From Rhodopseudomonas palustris JSC-3b (GTDB lineage Bacteria; Pseudomonadota; Alphaproteobacteria; Rhizobiales; Xanthobacteraceae): 64,000 nucleotides of DNA. Of this stretch, positions 15,701 to 25,618 are shown piece after piece. The stretch is taken from assembly GCA_000504425.1 (NCBI GenBank), contig KI632513.1, positions 673,999 through 737,998 of the forward strand. The letters are read 5' to 3'. The notes below the pieces were generated by a model that saw only the letters and a program-made list of their open reading frames with translations, had not been told where the DNA came from and ran no database searches. Made by a program: the position numbers and the translations under genes. The stretch's first letter is position 1. Each line of letters opens with the position of its first letter.

Positions 15701-18460
15701 CTAGCCGCTGGCTTTGGATGCGGTCTTCTTCACCGCCGCCTTCTTGGCAGGCTTGGCCGCCGCGGCGGTCTTGGCGGTGCGGGCCTTGCTGGTGGTGGCG
15801 GTTTTTGCCGCGGCCTTCTTGGCAGGGGCCTTCTTAGCCGCCGCCTTTTTGGCCGGAGCCTTTTTGGCGCGCTTTTCAGCGCCATCGGCGCCGTCAGCCG
15901 CCTTGCTCTTGGCCGCCGCCTTCTTCTTGGCGCCGCCCTTTGTTCCACCCTTGGCGGCGCGCTCGTTGATCAAAGCGATCGCGTCTTCCAGCGTGATGGT
16001 ATCGGGCGTCTTGTCGTTTGGAATGGTGGCGTTGACGCCGCCGGCGGTGACATAGGCACCGTAGCGGCCACTCTTGAGCGCCACCGCGCCGAGCGTCGGA
16101 TGATCGCCGAGCGGCTTGCCGGGATCGGAGCCGAATTTGCGCTTGCTCGGGCCCTTGGCGATCTTTTCGGCGATCAGCGTCACCGCCCGGTTCAAGCCGA
16201 TGGTGAACACCTCATCGCCGGCCTCCAGGCTGGCATAGGTCTTTTCGTGCTGCACATAGGGGCCGAACCGGCCGATGCCGGCCTTGATCGGCTGGCCGGT
16301 TTCCGGATGCAGGCCGACTTCGCGCGGCAGCGACAACAGTTTCAGCGCCAGATCGAGGTCGATATCGGCCGGCGAGATCGACTTCGGAATGCCGGCGCGC
16401 TTCGGCTTTTCGCCGTCCTGATAGTCCTTGGCTTCGCCGAGCTGGATATAGGGCCCGAACCGGCCCGATTTCAGCGCGACGTCGAGATCGGTGTCCGGGT
16501 CCTTGCCGAGCACGCGGTCACCGCCTTCGGCGCCGCTATCGGCGGCGAGCGGGCGGGTGTAGCGGCATTCCGGATAGTTCGAGCAGCCGACAAAGGCGCC
16601 GAACTTGCCGGCTTTGAGATTGAGCCGGCCTTCGCCGCAGCTCGGGCATTGCCGCGGGTCGCCGCCGTCTTCGCGCGGCGTATAGATATGCGGGCCGAGC
16701 ATCTGGTCGAGCACGTCCAGCACCTGCGAGACGCGCAGGTCCTTGATCTCTTCGACCGCGCCGGTGAAATCGGTCCAGAAATCGCGCAGCACCTGCTGCC
16801 AGGAGATTTCGTTGTTGGAGATCCGGTCGAGGTCTTCTTCCAGCGCCGCGGTGAAGTCGTATTCGACATAGCGCGCGAAGAAGTTTTCCAGGAACGCGAT
16901 CACCACGCGGCCCTTGTCCTCGCCGTGCAGGCGCTTCTTCTCAAGCCGCACATAGCCGCGATCTTTCAGCACCTGCAGGATCGACGCATAGGTCGACGGC
17001 CGGCCGATGCCGAGTTCTTCCATGCGCTTGACCAGCGAGGCTTCCGAGAAGCGCGGCGGCGGTTCGGTGAAATGCTGGGTGACGGCAAGCTCGCGGCGCT
17101 GCAGCGCTTCGCCTTCGCTCATCGCGGGCAGCCGGCGGCTTTCGTCGTCGTCGCCATCGTCGTCGCGGCCTTCCTGATAGACCGCCAGGAAGCCGTCGAA
17201 CTTCACCACCTGGCCGGTGGCGCGCAGTTCCAGCATGCGGGCGCCGACCTTGGCTTCGATGTCGACGGTGGTGCGTTCCAGCTCGGCGCTTTCCATTTGG
17301 CTGGCGATCGTGCGGATCCAGATCAGCTCATAGAGCCGGTACTGATCCTGATCGAGCCGGCTGCGCAGCGACGCCGGGCGGCGCGACAGGTCGGTCGGCC
17401 GGATCGCTTCGTGCGCTTCCTGGGCGTTCTTGGCCTTGGTCTGATACTGGCGCGGCGCATCGGGAACATAGGCGTTGCCATAGTCCTCGCCGATCACCTT
17501 GCGCGCCTGGGCGATGGCGGACGGGTCGATCTGCACGCCGTCGGTACGCATATAGGTGATCAGGCCGGTGGTCTCGCCGCCGATGTCGATGCCTTCATAG
17601 AGTCGCTGCGCGATGCGCATGGTGTGCGCGGGGGCAAAGCCGAGCTTGCGGCTGGCTTCCTGCTGCAGCGTCGAGGTGGTGAAGGGCGCCTGCGGATTGC
17701 GGCGCGCCGGCTTGGCTTCGACCGAGGCCACCGCAAACTGCGCGGCCTGCAGCGCCTGCTTAAAATCTTCGGCCTCGGCGCCCGAACCGATGTCGAGCCG
17801 CTGAATCTTCTTGCCGTCGGCGCCGGTCAGGCGCGCTTCAAAGGTGTCGCCGCGCGGCGTCGCCAGCGTCGCCACCAGCGACCAATATTCCTGGGCAACG
17901 AACCGCTCGATTTCCTGCTCGCGGTCGCACACCAGCCGCAGCGCCACAGATTGCACCCGGCCGGCGGAGCGGGCGCCGGGCAGCTTGCGCCACAGCACCG
18001 GCGACAGCGTGAAACCGACCAGATAATCGAGCGCGCGGCGCGCCATATAGGCGTCGACCAGCGCGCCGTCGATCTGGCGCGGGTTCTTCATCGCTTCGGA
18101 CACCGCCTGCTTGGTGATGGCGTTGAACACCACGCGCTCGACCTTTTGGTCTTTTAGCGCGCGCTTCTGCTTCATCACCTCCAGCACGTGCCAGGAGATG
18201 GCCTCACCCTCGCGATCAGGGTCGGTTGCGAGGATCAGCTTGTCGGCCTCTTTCAGCGCCTTGGCGATGTCGTTGAGCCGGCTCGCCGCTTTCGGGTCGA
18301 CCTCCCAGATCATCTGGAAATTGGCTTCGGGATCGACCGAGCCGTTTTTGGCGGGAAGGTCGCGCACATGCCCGAACGAGGCCAATACCTCGAACGAGCT
18401 GCCGAGGTATTTGTTGATCGTCTTGGCCTTGGCCGGCGACTCGACAATGACGAGATTCAT
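15701..18460 (-). CDS. topA: DNA topoisomerase I
   Basis: A 919-aa type IA topoisomerase that relaxes negative supercoils. TOPRIM begins at MNLVIVESPAKAKT and carries TDPDREGE (about 79-86). The catalytic tyrosine is Tyr303 in LITYMRTDG. One full zinc finger is seen (CPSCGEGRLN... CSNYPEC, about 600), followed by topoisomerase C-terminal repeats with FGPYVQ-type motifs, and then about 80 residues rich in Lys and Ala with repeated PAKKAAAK units. The start is the ATG at 18460; an upstream in-frame codon at 18484 is less likely. Confidence 0.94.
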   Translation of the reverse strand: MNLVIVESPAKAKTINKYLGSSFEVLASFGHVRDLPAKNGSVDPEANFQMIWEVDPKAASRLNDIAKALKEADKLILATDPDREGEAISWHVLEVMKQKRALKDQKVERVVFNAITKQAVSEAMKNPRQIDGALVDAYMARRALDYLVGFTLSPVLWRKLPGARSAGRVQSVALRLVCDREQEIERFVAQEYWSLVATLATPRGDTFEARLTGADGKKIQRLDIGSGAEAEDFKQALQAAQFAVASVEAKPARRNPQAPFTTSTLQQEASRKLGFAPAHTMRIAQRLYEGIDIGGETTGLITYMRTDGVQIDPSAIAQARKVIGEDYGNAYVPDAPRQYQTKAKNAQEAHEAIRPTDLSRRPASLRSRLDQDQYRLYELIWIRTIASQMESAELERTTVDIEAKVGARMLELRATGQVVKFDGFLAVYQEGRDDDGDDDESRRLPAMSEGEALQRRELAVTQHFTEPPPRFSEASLVKRMEELGIGRPSTYASILQVLKDRGYVRLEKKRLHGEDKGRVVIAFLENFFARYVEYDFTAALEEDLDRISNNEISWQQVLRDFWTDFTGAVEEIKDLRVSQVLDVLDQMLGPHIYTPREDGGDPRQCPSCGEGRLNLKAGKFGAFVGCSNYPECRYTRPLAADSGAEGGDRVLGKDPDTDLDVALKSGRFGPYIQLGEAKDYQDGEKPKRAGIPKSISPADIDLDLALKLLSLPREVGLHPETGQPIKAGIGRFGPYVQHEKTYASLEAGDEVFTIGLNRAVTLIAEKIAKGPSKRKFGSDPGKPLGDHPTLGAVALKSGRYGAYVTAGGVNATIPNDKTPDTITLEDAIALINERAAKGGTKGGAKKKAAAKSKAADGADGAEKRAKKAPAKKAAAKKAPAKKAAAKTATTSKARTAKTAAAAKPAKKAAVKKTASKASG

Positions 18461-18629
18461 GTCATTCCAATAGCTTAAGAGCAAAAAACCGGCGCGGGCG
18501 ACAGAGTCGCCGGCTCAGTTTGGGGGCGAACATGGGTGTAGAGCCGCCCCCTGTCAAATCGGACGCGAGCAAATCACCCGATCGCGACCTGGATTTCAGG
18601 TTGTAATAAGCGTAAATTAAAACTTCTAG

Positions 18630-18659
18630 TTGTATTTTTGAGCCTGTGCGTCCTATAAT
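18630..18659 (+). promoter_or_regulatory. Candidate sigma-70 promoter for the 18710 gene
   Basis: A perfect TATAAT at 18654-18659 in an AT-rich island, with TTGTAT at 18630-18635 as the -35 (18-bp spacer, 3 of 6 matches). The orphan gene starts about 50 bp downstream. Consensus -10 boxes are rare by chance at this GC content. Confidence 0.5.
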
Positions 18660-18709
18660 GGTGTAGCAAAAGGTTCAGTCGGAACCCGGACCAGGGAGCC
18701 ATTTTGACC

Positions 18710-18937
18710 ATGGGGCGACGGGGCAGTTCATCCGACGCCAGCGCCGGTGACGGCGGGGCGCTGGAAGCAGCGGTCTATGTGGTCGAAACCACCACCCATC
18801 TGGCCTTCATGGCGCGCCGCCATCGGCTCGACATGCTGGGCTATCTGCTCGACATGGCGCGCATGGAGGCGGCGGAAATCGTCCGGCTGCATCAGAGCGG
18901 CGCAAATTCGCCTGAGCAACGCAAGCAGCGCGGCTGA
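18710..18937 (+). CDS. Small conserved-looking hypothetical protein
   Basis: A 75-aa protein with no family I recognise. A Ser/Gly-rich N-terminus is followed by a helical body (VYVVETTTHLAFMARRH, then LDMARMEAAEIVRLHQ) with no signal peptide or membrane segment. The AGGGAG upstream could serve a TTG at 18704 or the ATG at 18710. It has its own good promoter-like sequence and lies alone on the plus strand between minus-strand dprA and topA, its stop abutting the dprA stop at 18938. Coding status is supported by signals and composition only. Confidence 0.6.
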   Translation: MGRRGSSSDASAGDGGALEAAVYVVETTTHLAFMARRHRLDMLGYLLDMARMEAAEIVRLHQSGANSPEQRKQRG

Positions 18938-20068
18938 TCAATCGGGCGTGGCCAGCGATACCATCGCATTGCCGTGGCGCACCAGGCGGCCCGCCAGTTC
19001 CAGCTCGAGCAGCACGGTGCGCACCACCGCGGCCGAGCAACCGGAGATGCGGATCAGATCGTCGAGCGCGAGCGCGGTCGGGCCGAGCAAAGCGTTGATG
19101 CGATCGCGGTCATTGTTCTCCGGCTCGAACAGCGGCAACTGCTCGTCGTCCTCGCGGATCGGTGGCGCGATCGGCCGCTCCAAAATCGGCGCCACCGCTT
19201 CGATGATGTCGGCGGCATTGGCAATCAGCAGCGCGCCTTGCTTGATCAGCGCATTGGTACCGGCGGCGCGCGGATCGAGCGGCGAGCCCGGCACCGCGAA
19301 CACTTCGCGGCCTTGCTCGGCGGCCATGCGCGCGGTGATCAGCGAGCCGGAACGGTGCGCGGCTTCCACCACCACCACGCCGAGCGACAGGCCGGAGATC
19401 AGCCGGTTGCGCCTTGGGAAATCACGGGCGCGCGGCACGTGGCCGAGCGGCATTTCCGAAATCGCCGCGCCGCCTTGCGCCAGAATTTCGGCGAGCAGGC
19501 CGTCATGTTCGGGCGGATAGATCTGATCATGGCCGCCGGCCAGCACCGCCACCGTGCCGCTGGCAAGGCTGGCGCGGTGCGCGGCTTGATCGATGCCGCG
19601 CGCCAGTCCCGAGACAATGGTGAAGCCGGCCTGGCCGAGTTCGCGGGCGAGCAGCGCGGCAAATTTTTGACCTGCGCCGGACGCATTGCGCGAGCCGACG
19701 ATCGCCAGCGCCGGCCGCATCAGGCAGGCACGGGAGCCGCGGATCGCGAGCAGCGGCGGCGCGTCATCAAGCACCGCGAGGCGGGCGGGGTAGCCGGTCT
19801 CGCCGGGCGCCAGCAGCCGCACGCCGATCCGGGCGCAGGCGGCAAGTTCACGCTCGGCTTCAGCTACGCTGACGATCCGGCCGGGGCGGGCGGCGCCGCC
19901 GCGCCGTGCCAGCTCGGGCAGTCGCTCCAAGGCGGCGCGGGCCGAGCCGAAATGATTGATCAGCGAGCGGAAGGTGCGCGGCCCGACATTGTCGCTGCGG
20001 ATCAGCCGCAGCCAATCGAGCCGCTGCGCGTCGCTGAGAAGGATGGTTGCTTGCTGCCCGTCGTCCAC
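18938..20068 (-). CDS. dprA: DNA processing protein DprA/Smf
   Basis: A 376-aa DprA-family protein that loads RecA on single-stranded DNA during natural transformation. The Rossmann-like core has [26 protein letters not shown] and [18 protein letters not shown]-like N-terminal region (about 10-60) and a C-terminal winged-helix segment (about 310-370) flank it. The start is GTG at 20068. Transformation genes are not otherwise seen here; DprA is widespread even in bacteria not known to be competent. Confidence 0.92.
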   Translation of the reverse strand: MDDGQQATILLSDAQRLDWLRLIRSDNVGPRTFRSLINHFGSARAALERLPELARRGGAARPGRIVSVAEAERELAACARIGVRLLAPGETGYPARLAVLDDAPPLLAIRGSRACLMRPALAIVGSRNASGAGQKFAALLARELGQAGFTIVSGLARGIDQAAHRASLASGTVAVLAGGHDQIYPPEHDGLLAEILAQGGAAISEMPLGHVPRARDFPRRNRLISGLSLGVVVVEAAHRSGSLITARMAAEQGREVFAVPGSPLDPRAAGTNALIKQGALLIANAADIIEAVAPILERPIAPPIREDDEQLPLFEPENNDRDRINALLGPTALALDDLIRISGCSAAVVRTVLLELELAGRLVRHGNAMVSLATPD

Positions 20069-20230
20069 GCACGCCCCCCAAAGCGTTTTCGAGCGAAGTG
20101 GATTCCGGTTCGCGTCAAGAAAACGCGTCAGCTCTCACGGGGAGTGTGGCGCAACTTATGATTGCAGGCAAGCTGCTAATCGAGTGGGGGATGAAGGGCG
20201 GCGCTGCCGGCTGATGCGGCAGCGGCGCAA

Positions 20231-20842
20231 TTACTTCTTCTGGCCGATCTTGCCTTCGGCGCCGGCCATCAGCCGCTTGATGTTGTCGCGGTGCATGTAG
20301 AACAGCAGCACGGTCAGCACCGCGAACAGCGAGCCCATCGCGGTATGGCCGAACAGGAACAGCAGGATCGGGGTGGCGAGGCTGGCGATCAGCGCCGACA
20401 GCGACGAATAGCGGGTGGTGAAGGCGACGCCGAGCCAGATCAGGCAGAACGCCACCGCCGCCGGCCAGTACAGACCGATCAGCACGCCGATATAGACCGC
20501 AACGCCCTTGCCGCCCTTGAACTTCAGCCACACCGGAAACAGGTGGCCGAGGAACGCGCCGAGCGCGGCCAGCATCGCAGCTTCGGCCGGGACCGCGCCG
20601 GTCAGCTTGGCGAGATAGCCGGCGAGCAGCACCGCCGCGGTGCCCTTGAGCGCATCGCCGAGCAAAGTGGCGGCGGCCAGGCCCTTGCGGCCGGTGCGCA
20701 GCACATTGGTGGCGCCGATATTGCCCGAGCCAATCGAGCGCAGGTCTTGGGTGCCGCCGATCTTGGTCAGGATCAGCCCGAACGGCACCGAGCCGAACAG
20801 GTAACCCAGAGCCAACGCGGCGAGATTGATCAGGATGGTCAT
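20231..20842 (-). CDS. plsY: Acyl-phosphate:glycerol-3-phosphate acyltransferase PlsY
   Basis: A 203-aa inner-membrane enzyme that makes lysophosphatidate from acyl-phosphate in phospholipid synthesis. The three family motifs are visible: [21 protein letters not shown] and HRDNIKRL near the C-terminus. About five to six membrane segments. The ATG at 20842 has AGGTGA at good spacing; the GTG at 20851 would overlap that site. It lies 36 bp after the dihydroorotase-like gene on the same strand. Confidence 0.94.
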   Translation of the reverse strand: MTILINLAALALGYLFGSVPFGLILTKIGGTQDLRSIGSGNIGATNVLRTGRKGLAAATLLGDALKGTAAVLLAGYLAKLTGAVPAEAAMLAALGAFLGHLFPVWLKFKGGKGVAVYIGVLIGLYWPAAVAFCLIWLGVAFTTRYSSLSALIASLATPILLFLFGHTAMGSLFAVLTVLLFYMHRDNIKRLMAGAEGKIGQKK

Positions 20843-20878
20843 CGGGATCACCTATCTCGGCGGCGCCAGCCGGCGCAC

Positions 20879-22192
20879 TTACACGTGTTCATAAACCGTT
20901 CGGCCGCTGACAATGGTGCGGGCCACGCGGCCAGTGAACTTGGCCTCGTCGAACGGGGTGTTGCGACATTTCGATTTCAGCTCGTCCGGATCGAGCACCC
21001 ACGGCACATCGGGATCGATAACGACCAGATCGGCCGGGCTGCCGGACCGCAGCGTGCCGCCGGGCAGGCCAAGCAGTTCGGCCGGGCGCGTCGACATCGC
21101 GCGGATCAGGGTCAGGAAATCGAGTTCGCCGCTATGGATCAGCCGCAGGCCGGCCGGCAGCATGGTTTCCAGCCCGATCGCGCCCGGCGCCGCCTCGGCG
21201 AATGGCAGCCGCTTGACCTCGACGTCCTGCGGATTGTGATCGGACATGATCACGTCGATCACGCCGGCCGCGAGCGCGGCCACCAGCGCCTGGCGATCAG
21301 GCTCGGTGCGCAGCGGCGGCGACAATTTCAGGAACGAGCGATACGGGCCGATGTCGTTCTCGTTCAGGGTGAGATGATTGATCGAGGCCGAGGCGGTGAC
21401 GCGCAGCCCGGCGTCGCGGGCGCGCTTCAAAATCTCGATCGATTCGATGCACGACACCGAGGCGGCGTGATAACGGCCGCCGGTCAGCGCCACCAAGCGC
21501 ATGTCGCGTTCCAGCACCACCGCTTCGGCGGCGGTCGGCACGCCCATCAGCCCGAGGCGCGAGGCGAATTCGCCTTCATTCATCACGCCTTCGCCGACCA
21601 GATTGGGGTCTTCGGTGTGATGGACGATCAAGGCATCGAAATCGCGGGCGTAAGTGAGCGCGCGGCGCATCACCAGCGCGTTCATCACGCTTCTGTCGCC
21701 ATCGGTGAAGGCGACCGCGCCGGCCGCTTTCAGAAGGCCGATCTCGGTCATCTCGGTGCCGCCGAGATCCTTGGTCAGCGCCGCCATCGGATGGATGTTG
21801 ACGATCGCGGTGTCGCGGGCACGGCGCAGCACGAAGTCGACGGTCGCCGAATTGTCGATCACCGGCGAGGTATCGGGCTGGCAGATGATGGTGGTGATGC
21901 CGCCTGCTGCCGCGGCCTGGCTCGCCGAGGCGAAGGTCTCGCGGTGGCCGGCGCCGGGCTCGCCGACGAAGGCGCGCATGTCGATCAGGCCGGGCGCGAC
22001 CACCTTGCCGGCGCAATTGATGATGTCGGTGCCTTCCGGCACGCCGGCGGCGCCGATGCCGCGCCGCGCATCGCGGATCAGGCCATCGGCGATCAGCACG
22101 TCGCCGATGCCATCGAAGTCGCGGGACGGGTCGATCAAGCGGGCGTTGGCGAGCAGGATCGGGCGGCGGTCTGTGAGCATGGGGTTACGCAT
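20879..22192 (-). CDS. Dihydroorotase-like protein lacking metal-binding histidines (PyrC'-type)
   Basis: A 437-aa amidohydrolase-fold protein of the class I dihydroorotase group. The metal motif DxHxH reads D71-M-R-A-F75 here, so both histidines are gone, and the Arg of the following HLREPG is Gly. The late Asp (318, in SDHNPQ) remains, but the usual TDHAPH context is changed. It resembles the inactive dihydroorotase partners of aspartate carbamoyltransferase known in Pseudomonas. Its start overlaps the pyrB stop by 8 bp, which supports complex formation with PyrB. It may be annotated pyrC elsewhere; catalysis is doubtful. Confidence 0.85.
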   Translation of the reverse strand: MRNPMLTDRRPILLANARLIDPSRDFDGIGDVLIADGLIRDARRGIGAAGVPEGTDIINCAGKVVAPGLIDMRAFVGEPGAGHRETFASASQAAAAGGITTIICQPDTSPVIDNSATVDFVLRRARDTAIVNIHPMAALTKDLGGTEMTEIGLLKAAGAVAFTDGDRSVMNALVMRRALTYARDFDALIVHHTEDPNLVGEGVMNEGEFASRLGLMGVPTAAEAVVLERDMRLVALTGGRYHAASVSCIESIEILKRARDAGLRVTASASINHLTLNENDIGPYRSFLKLSPPLRTEPDRQALVAALAAGVIDVIMSDHNPQDVEVKRLPFAEAAPGAIGLETMLPAGLRLIHSGELDFLTLIRAMSTRPAELLGLPGGTLRSGSPADLVVIDPDVPWVLDPDELKSKCRNTPFDEAKFTGRVARTIVSGRTVYEHV

Positions 22193-23138
22193 TGGGCAAA
22201 TTGCGTGCGAGCGCTTCGAGCACAGCCATTCGGACCGCGACGCCCATTTCGACCTGTTCGCGGATCACCGATTGCGCGCCATCGGCGACGGTGGAGTCGA
22301 TTTCAACGCCGCGGTTCATCGGACCGGGGTGCATCACCAGGGCGTCGGGCTTGGCATAAGACAGCTTCTTCTGGTCCAGCCCGAAATACTGGAAGTATTC
22401 CTGGGAGGAGGGCACGAACGAGCCGTTCATCCGTTCGCGCTGCAGCCGCAGCATCATCACGATGTCGGCGCCGTTCAGGCCCTCGCGCATGTCGCGCGCG
22501 ACATCGACGCCCATGCGCTCGATGCCGGGCGGCAGCAGCGTCGAGGGCGCCACCACGCGCACCCGGGCGCCCATCAGATTGAGCAGCAGAATGTTGGAAC
22601 GGGCGACGCGCGAATGCATGACATCGCCGCAGATCGCCACGGTCAGCCCTTCGATCCGGCCCTTGTTGCGGCGGATGGTGAGCGCGTCGAGCAGCGCCTG
22701 GGTCGGGTGCTCATGGGCGCCGTCGCCGGCATTGACCACCGAGCCATCGACCTTGCGCGCCAGCAGCTCGACCGCGCCGGAGGCGTGGTGTCGCACCACC
22801 AGGATATCGGGGTGCATGGCGTTCAGCGTCACCGCGGTGTCGAGCAGGGTCTCGCCCTTGCGCATCGACGAGGACGACACCGACATATTCATGACGTCGG
22901 CGCCGAGCCGCTTGCCGGCGATCTCGAACGAGGATTGGGTGCGGGTCGAGGCCTCGAAGAACAGGTTGACCTGGGTGCGGCCGCGCAGGCTGGTGCGCTT
23001 CTTATCGACCTGACGGTTCAGCTCGACATATTCTTCAGCCAGATCAAGCAGGCCGGTGATGTCGGCGGCGGAAAGCCCTTCGATGCCCAGCAAATGCCGG
23101 TGACCGAGGACGAAACTGGATTTCGGTGCTGGGGTCAT
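22185..23138 (-). CDS. pyrB: Aspartate carbamoyltransferase catalytic subunit
   Basis: A 317-aa ATCase that joins carbamoyl phosphate and aspartate in pyrimidine synthesis. The carbamoyl-phosphate loop [13 protein letters not shown] and the HPTQAL motif are present, as is MHPGPMNRG near the C-terminus. No pyrI is seen; the downstream gene overlapping by 8 bp encodes a dihydroorotase-like protein that probably forms a dodecameric complex with it. The ATG at 23138 starts the conserved protein, though no strong ribosome-binding site precedes it. Confidence 0.94.
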   Translation of the reverse strand: MTPAPKSSFVLGHRHLLGIEGLSAADITGLLDLAEEYVELNRQVDKKRTSLRGRTQVNLFFEASTRTQSSFEIAGKRLGADVMNMSVSSSSMRKGETLLDTAVTLNAMHPDILVVRHHASGAVELLARKVDGSVVNAGDGAHEHPTQALLDALTIRRNKGRIEGLTVAICGDVMHSRVARSNILLLNLMGARVRVVAPSTLLPPGIERMGVDVARDMREGLNGADIVMMLRLQRERMNGSFVPSSQEYFQYFGLDQKKLSYAKPDALVMHPGPMNRGVEIDSTVADGAQSVIREQVEMGVAVRMAVLEALARNLPNA

Positions 23139-23237
23139 TAAAGCCAGAGCTATAGGGAGAGACGAAAGGCCGGGCAAGGACGAATTCCCGACGGCGGAGT
23201 TTTCCCCCGGTCAGTCGGGGCGGATGAGGGGAACGTG

Positions 23238-24005
23238 GTGAATATGACAAGGATGGGGCGGTGGCCGGCGCTGGTGGTGCTGGCCTTGGTGGCGCTGGGC
23301 GGCGGGCCCGGCCATGGCCAGGAACTGCCCGGCGACTTCGTTCGGCTGTCCGCCATCGACCCGAGCATTCAGCAGGACCTGCGCTATGCCGGCCGTCACA
23401 ATTTTATGGGGCGGCGGATCGCCGGCTACGACGGTAACGAGTGTGTGGTCAAGCGTGCGGTCGGCACCGCGCTGCGCGAGGTGCAAAGCGAGCTGCGGCC
23501 GCGCGGGCTGTCGCTAAAAATGCTCGATTGCTACCGCCCGGTGCGGGCGTCGCGCGACATGGTGGCCTGGGCGCAGGACGGCCGCGAGACCGCGGCGGAG
23601 CGGCGCTACAATCCCGGCTTCAGCAAGGCCGAGCTGTTTCGGCTCGGCTATATCGCCGAGCGCTCCGGCCATTCCACCGGGGCGGCGGTCGATCTGACGC
23701 TGGTCGATCTGCGCGCGCCACAAGGCCCGCCGTTCGATCCCTCGCGCGACTATGCCGACTGCACCGCGCCCGCGGCGCTGCGCGCGCCGGAAGGCAGCGT
23801 CGATATGGGCACTGGCTATGATTGTTCCGATGCCAAGGCACACACCGCGGCGCGTTCGATCAGCGCCGAGCAGCGCCGCTGGCGCAACATCCTGGTCGGT
23901 GCGATGACGCGCCAGGGCTTTGTGAACTACTCAAAGGAGTGGTGGCACTTCTCAATGCCGGGTGTCGCAAGCGGCGCCTATGATTTCCCAGTGCCGCGCC
24001 GGTGA
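23238..24005 (+). CDS. Secreted D-alanyl-D-alanine dipeptidase (VanX/M15D family)
   Basis: A 255-aa exported zinc dipeptidase of the VanX/DdpX group that cleaves D-Ala-D-Ala. A signal peptide covers about residues 1-26, ending in GHGQ. The zinc and active-site motifs are SGHSTGAAVDLTL (His and Asp ligands) and KEWWHF (catalytic Glu and third His ligand). DCYRPVRAS supplies the conserved Arg. GAGGGGAACGTG favours the GTG at 23238; ATG at 23244 is also possible. Without van genes nearby, a role in peptidoglycan turnover is more likely than drug resistance. Confidence 0.85.
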   Translation: MNMTRMGRWPALVVLALVALGGGPGHGQELPGDFVRLSAIDPSIQQDLRYAGRHNFMGRRIAGYDGNECVVKRAVGTALREVQSELRPRGLSLKMLDCYRPVRASRDMVAWAQDGRETAAERRYNPGFSKAELFRLGYIAERSGHSTGAAVDLTLVDLRAPQGPPFDPSRDYADCTAPAALRAPEGSVDMGTGYDCSDAKAHTAARSISAEQRRWRNILVGAMTRQGFVNYSKEWWHFSMPGVASGAYDFPVPRR

Positions 24006-24032
24006 GGTGATGAGTTGATGCGCGCGCCGCGT

Positions 24033-24959
24033 TCAGCCGGCGAGCGCGATGAACACCGGCATGGTCAGCACCGCAAACGCGGTTTGCAGCGTCAAAATCT
24101 GGGCCAGCAGCGGCGCGTCGCCGCCCATCTGCCGCGCCAGCACATAACCATTGGATGCGCTCGGCACCGAGGCGCAGCACGCCACCACGGCGAGGTGAGT
24201 GCCGGTCAGCCCAAAAGTCCAGCCGAGCGTCAGCGCGATCAGCGGCATCACCGCCAGTTTCAGCGTCACCGCGATCAGCGCCGCCGGCCGTGGCCGCAAC
24301 ACCCCTTCGAGATGCAGCCCGGCGCCGACCACCAAGAGGCCGAGCGCCAGCGAGCAGCGGCCGAGCGCGTCGGCAAATTCGTGGGCCGGTTTTGGCATGC
24401 GCAAGCCGGTCAGATTGAGCGCGAGCCCGATCAGGCACGCCCAGATCAGCGGATTGCGCAGGATCGCGAGCACGATCCGGCTCCAGGCCAGGCGCTGCGG
24501 CGCGGCGTAATGCGCCAGCACCGCGACGCTGAACACGTTGAGCAGCGGGATCATCGCCACCATGGCAACCGAGGCGAGCGCGATGCCGATCTCGCCGAAC
24601 AGGCTGCCGGCGACCGACAGCGCCACAAAAGTCTGCCAGCGGGTCGAGCCCTGAAAGACCGAGGTGAAGGCCGGGCCATCGACGGCCAATAGGGATGCCA
24701 GCCAGGGCCGCAGCAGCAGGCACAGCGCCGACATGGTCAGCACCGACAAGAGCAGCGCGCCGCCGACGCCGGCCACCGGCACGTCGCCAAGCGGTGCGCG
24801 CGCCAGCGTATCGATCAGCAGTGCCGGAAACAGCACGTAGTAAACGAGCTGTTCAATGGCGGTCCAGTGGCTGCCGTCCTTGATCAAGCTGCGGCGCAGC
24901 CCATAGCCGAGCACGATCAGCAGAAAAACCGGGACCAGCGCGGCGAACACCGCCAGCAT
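24033..24959 (-). CDS. AEC family transporter (auxin efflux carrier-type permease)
   Basis: A 308-aa inner-membrane protein with about ten hydrophobic segments in the AEC/PF03547 pattern. Bacterial members move carboxylates such as malate or malonate. The N-terminal VFLLIVLGYGLRR and the half-way break NPLIWACLIGLALN are typical. It starts 3 bp after the ruvX stop and so is co-transcribed with it. The substrate is not evident. Confidence 0.82.
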   Translation of the reverse strand: MLAVFAALVPVFLLIVLGYGLRRSLIKDGSHWTAIEQLVYYVLFPALLIDTLARAPLGDVPVAGVGGALLLSVLTMSALCLLLRPWLASLLAVDGPAFTSVFQGSTRWQTFVALSVAGSLFGEIGIALASVAMVAMIPLLNVFSVAVLAHYAAPQRLAWSRIVLAILRNPLIWACLIGLALNLTGLRMPKPAHEFADALGRCSLALGLLVVGAGLHLEGVLRPRPAALIAVTLKLAVMPLIALTLGWTFGLTGTHLAVVACCASVPSASNGYVLARQMGGDAPLLAQILTLQTAFAVLTMPVFIALAG

Positions 24960-24962
24960 GGC

Positions 24963-25457
24963 TTAGGCGGGCCCTGGACTTTGCTGCCGCAGCACCGTGA
25001 GCCGGTCGAGCGCGCCTTGCAGAATGAAGATCGCGGCGTGCTGGTCGATCACCTTGGCGCGCTTGGCGCGGCTGACATCATTGGCGATCAGTTCGCGTTC
25101 GACCGCCGCGGTCGACAGCCGCTCGTCCCAAAATCCGATCGGCAGTTCGGTGAGCTTGGCCAGATTGCGCGCGAACGCACGGGTCGATTGCGCGCGCGGA
25201 CCCTCGCTACCGTCCATGTTGAGCGGCAGGCCGAGCACCCAGCCGACCACCGCGCGCTCTTGCGCCAGCGCCAGCAGCCGCGCGGCATCGGCGGTGAAGT
25301 TTTTGCGCAGCACGGTTTCGACGCCGGTGGCAAGCCGGCGCGCCGGATCGGACACCGCAACGCCGATGGTTTTGGTGCCGAGATCGAGACCGATCAATGC
25401 ACCAGTGGCAGGCCACAACGCGGCGGTTTCAACGAGAGGATGGATAGGGGCGGGCAT
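24963..25457 (-). CDS. ruvX: YqgF/RuvX family putative pre-16S rRNA nuclease
   Basis: A 164-aa RNase H-fold nuclease of the YqgF family, linked in E. coli to 16S rRNA 5'-end maturation. LIGLDLGTKTIGVAVSD carries the first catalytic Asp, VVGLPLNMDGSEG is replaced here by VLGLPLNMDGSEG, FWDERLSTA holds the Glu, and IDQHAAIFILQ ends the core with the last acidic residue. The ATG at 25457 is preferred over 25484. The first gene of a two-gene operon with the AEC transporter. Confidence 0.88.
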   Translation of the reverse strand: MPAPIHPLVETAALWPATGALIGLDLGTKTIGVAVSDPARRLATGVETVLRKNFTADAARLLALAQERAVVGWVLGLPLNMDGSEGPRAQSTRAFARNLAKLTELPIGFWDERLSTAAVERELIANDVSRAKRAKVIDQHAAIFILQGALDRLTVLRQQSPGPA

Positions 25458-25618
25458 GGCGTCGCATAGCATGAGCGACGCCATGGAAGCAAAGCCGAAC
25501 CAGCGCGGCGCGCGCTGGCATCGCTGCCGCTAGCGGATCGCGACCGGATTGATCATGCTGTGCAGCGCGCCGCGATCGACCACGGCGAGCCAATTTCATT
25601 GTGCGAAAGATCATCGAG

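Noticed and set aside
15278-18157. A 959-codon plus-strand open frame antisense to topA and rnr
   Set aside because: Composition (His/Arg/Gln-rich, no known domain) is that of an antisense shadow in high-GC DNA; the minus-strand genes are certain.
20291-22582. A 763-codon plus-strand frame across plsY, the dihydroorotase-like gene and pyrB
   Set aside because: It is the antisense of three well-supported genes, with His/Gln/Arg-rich composition and no domain.
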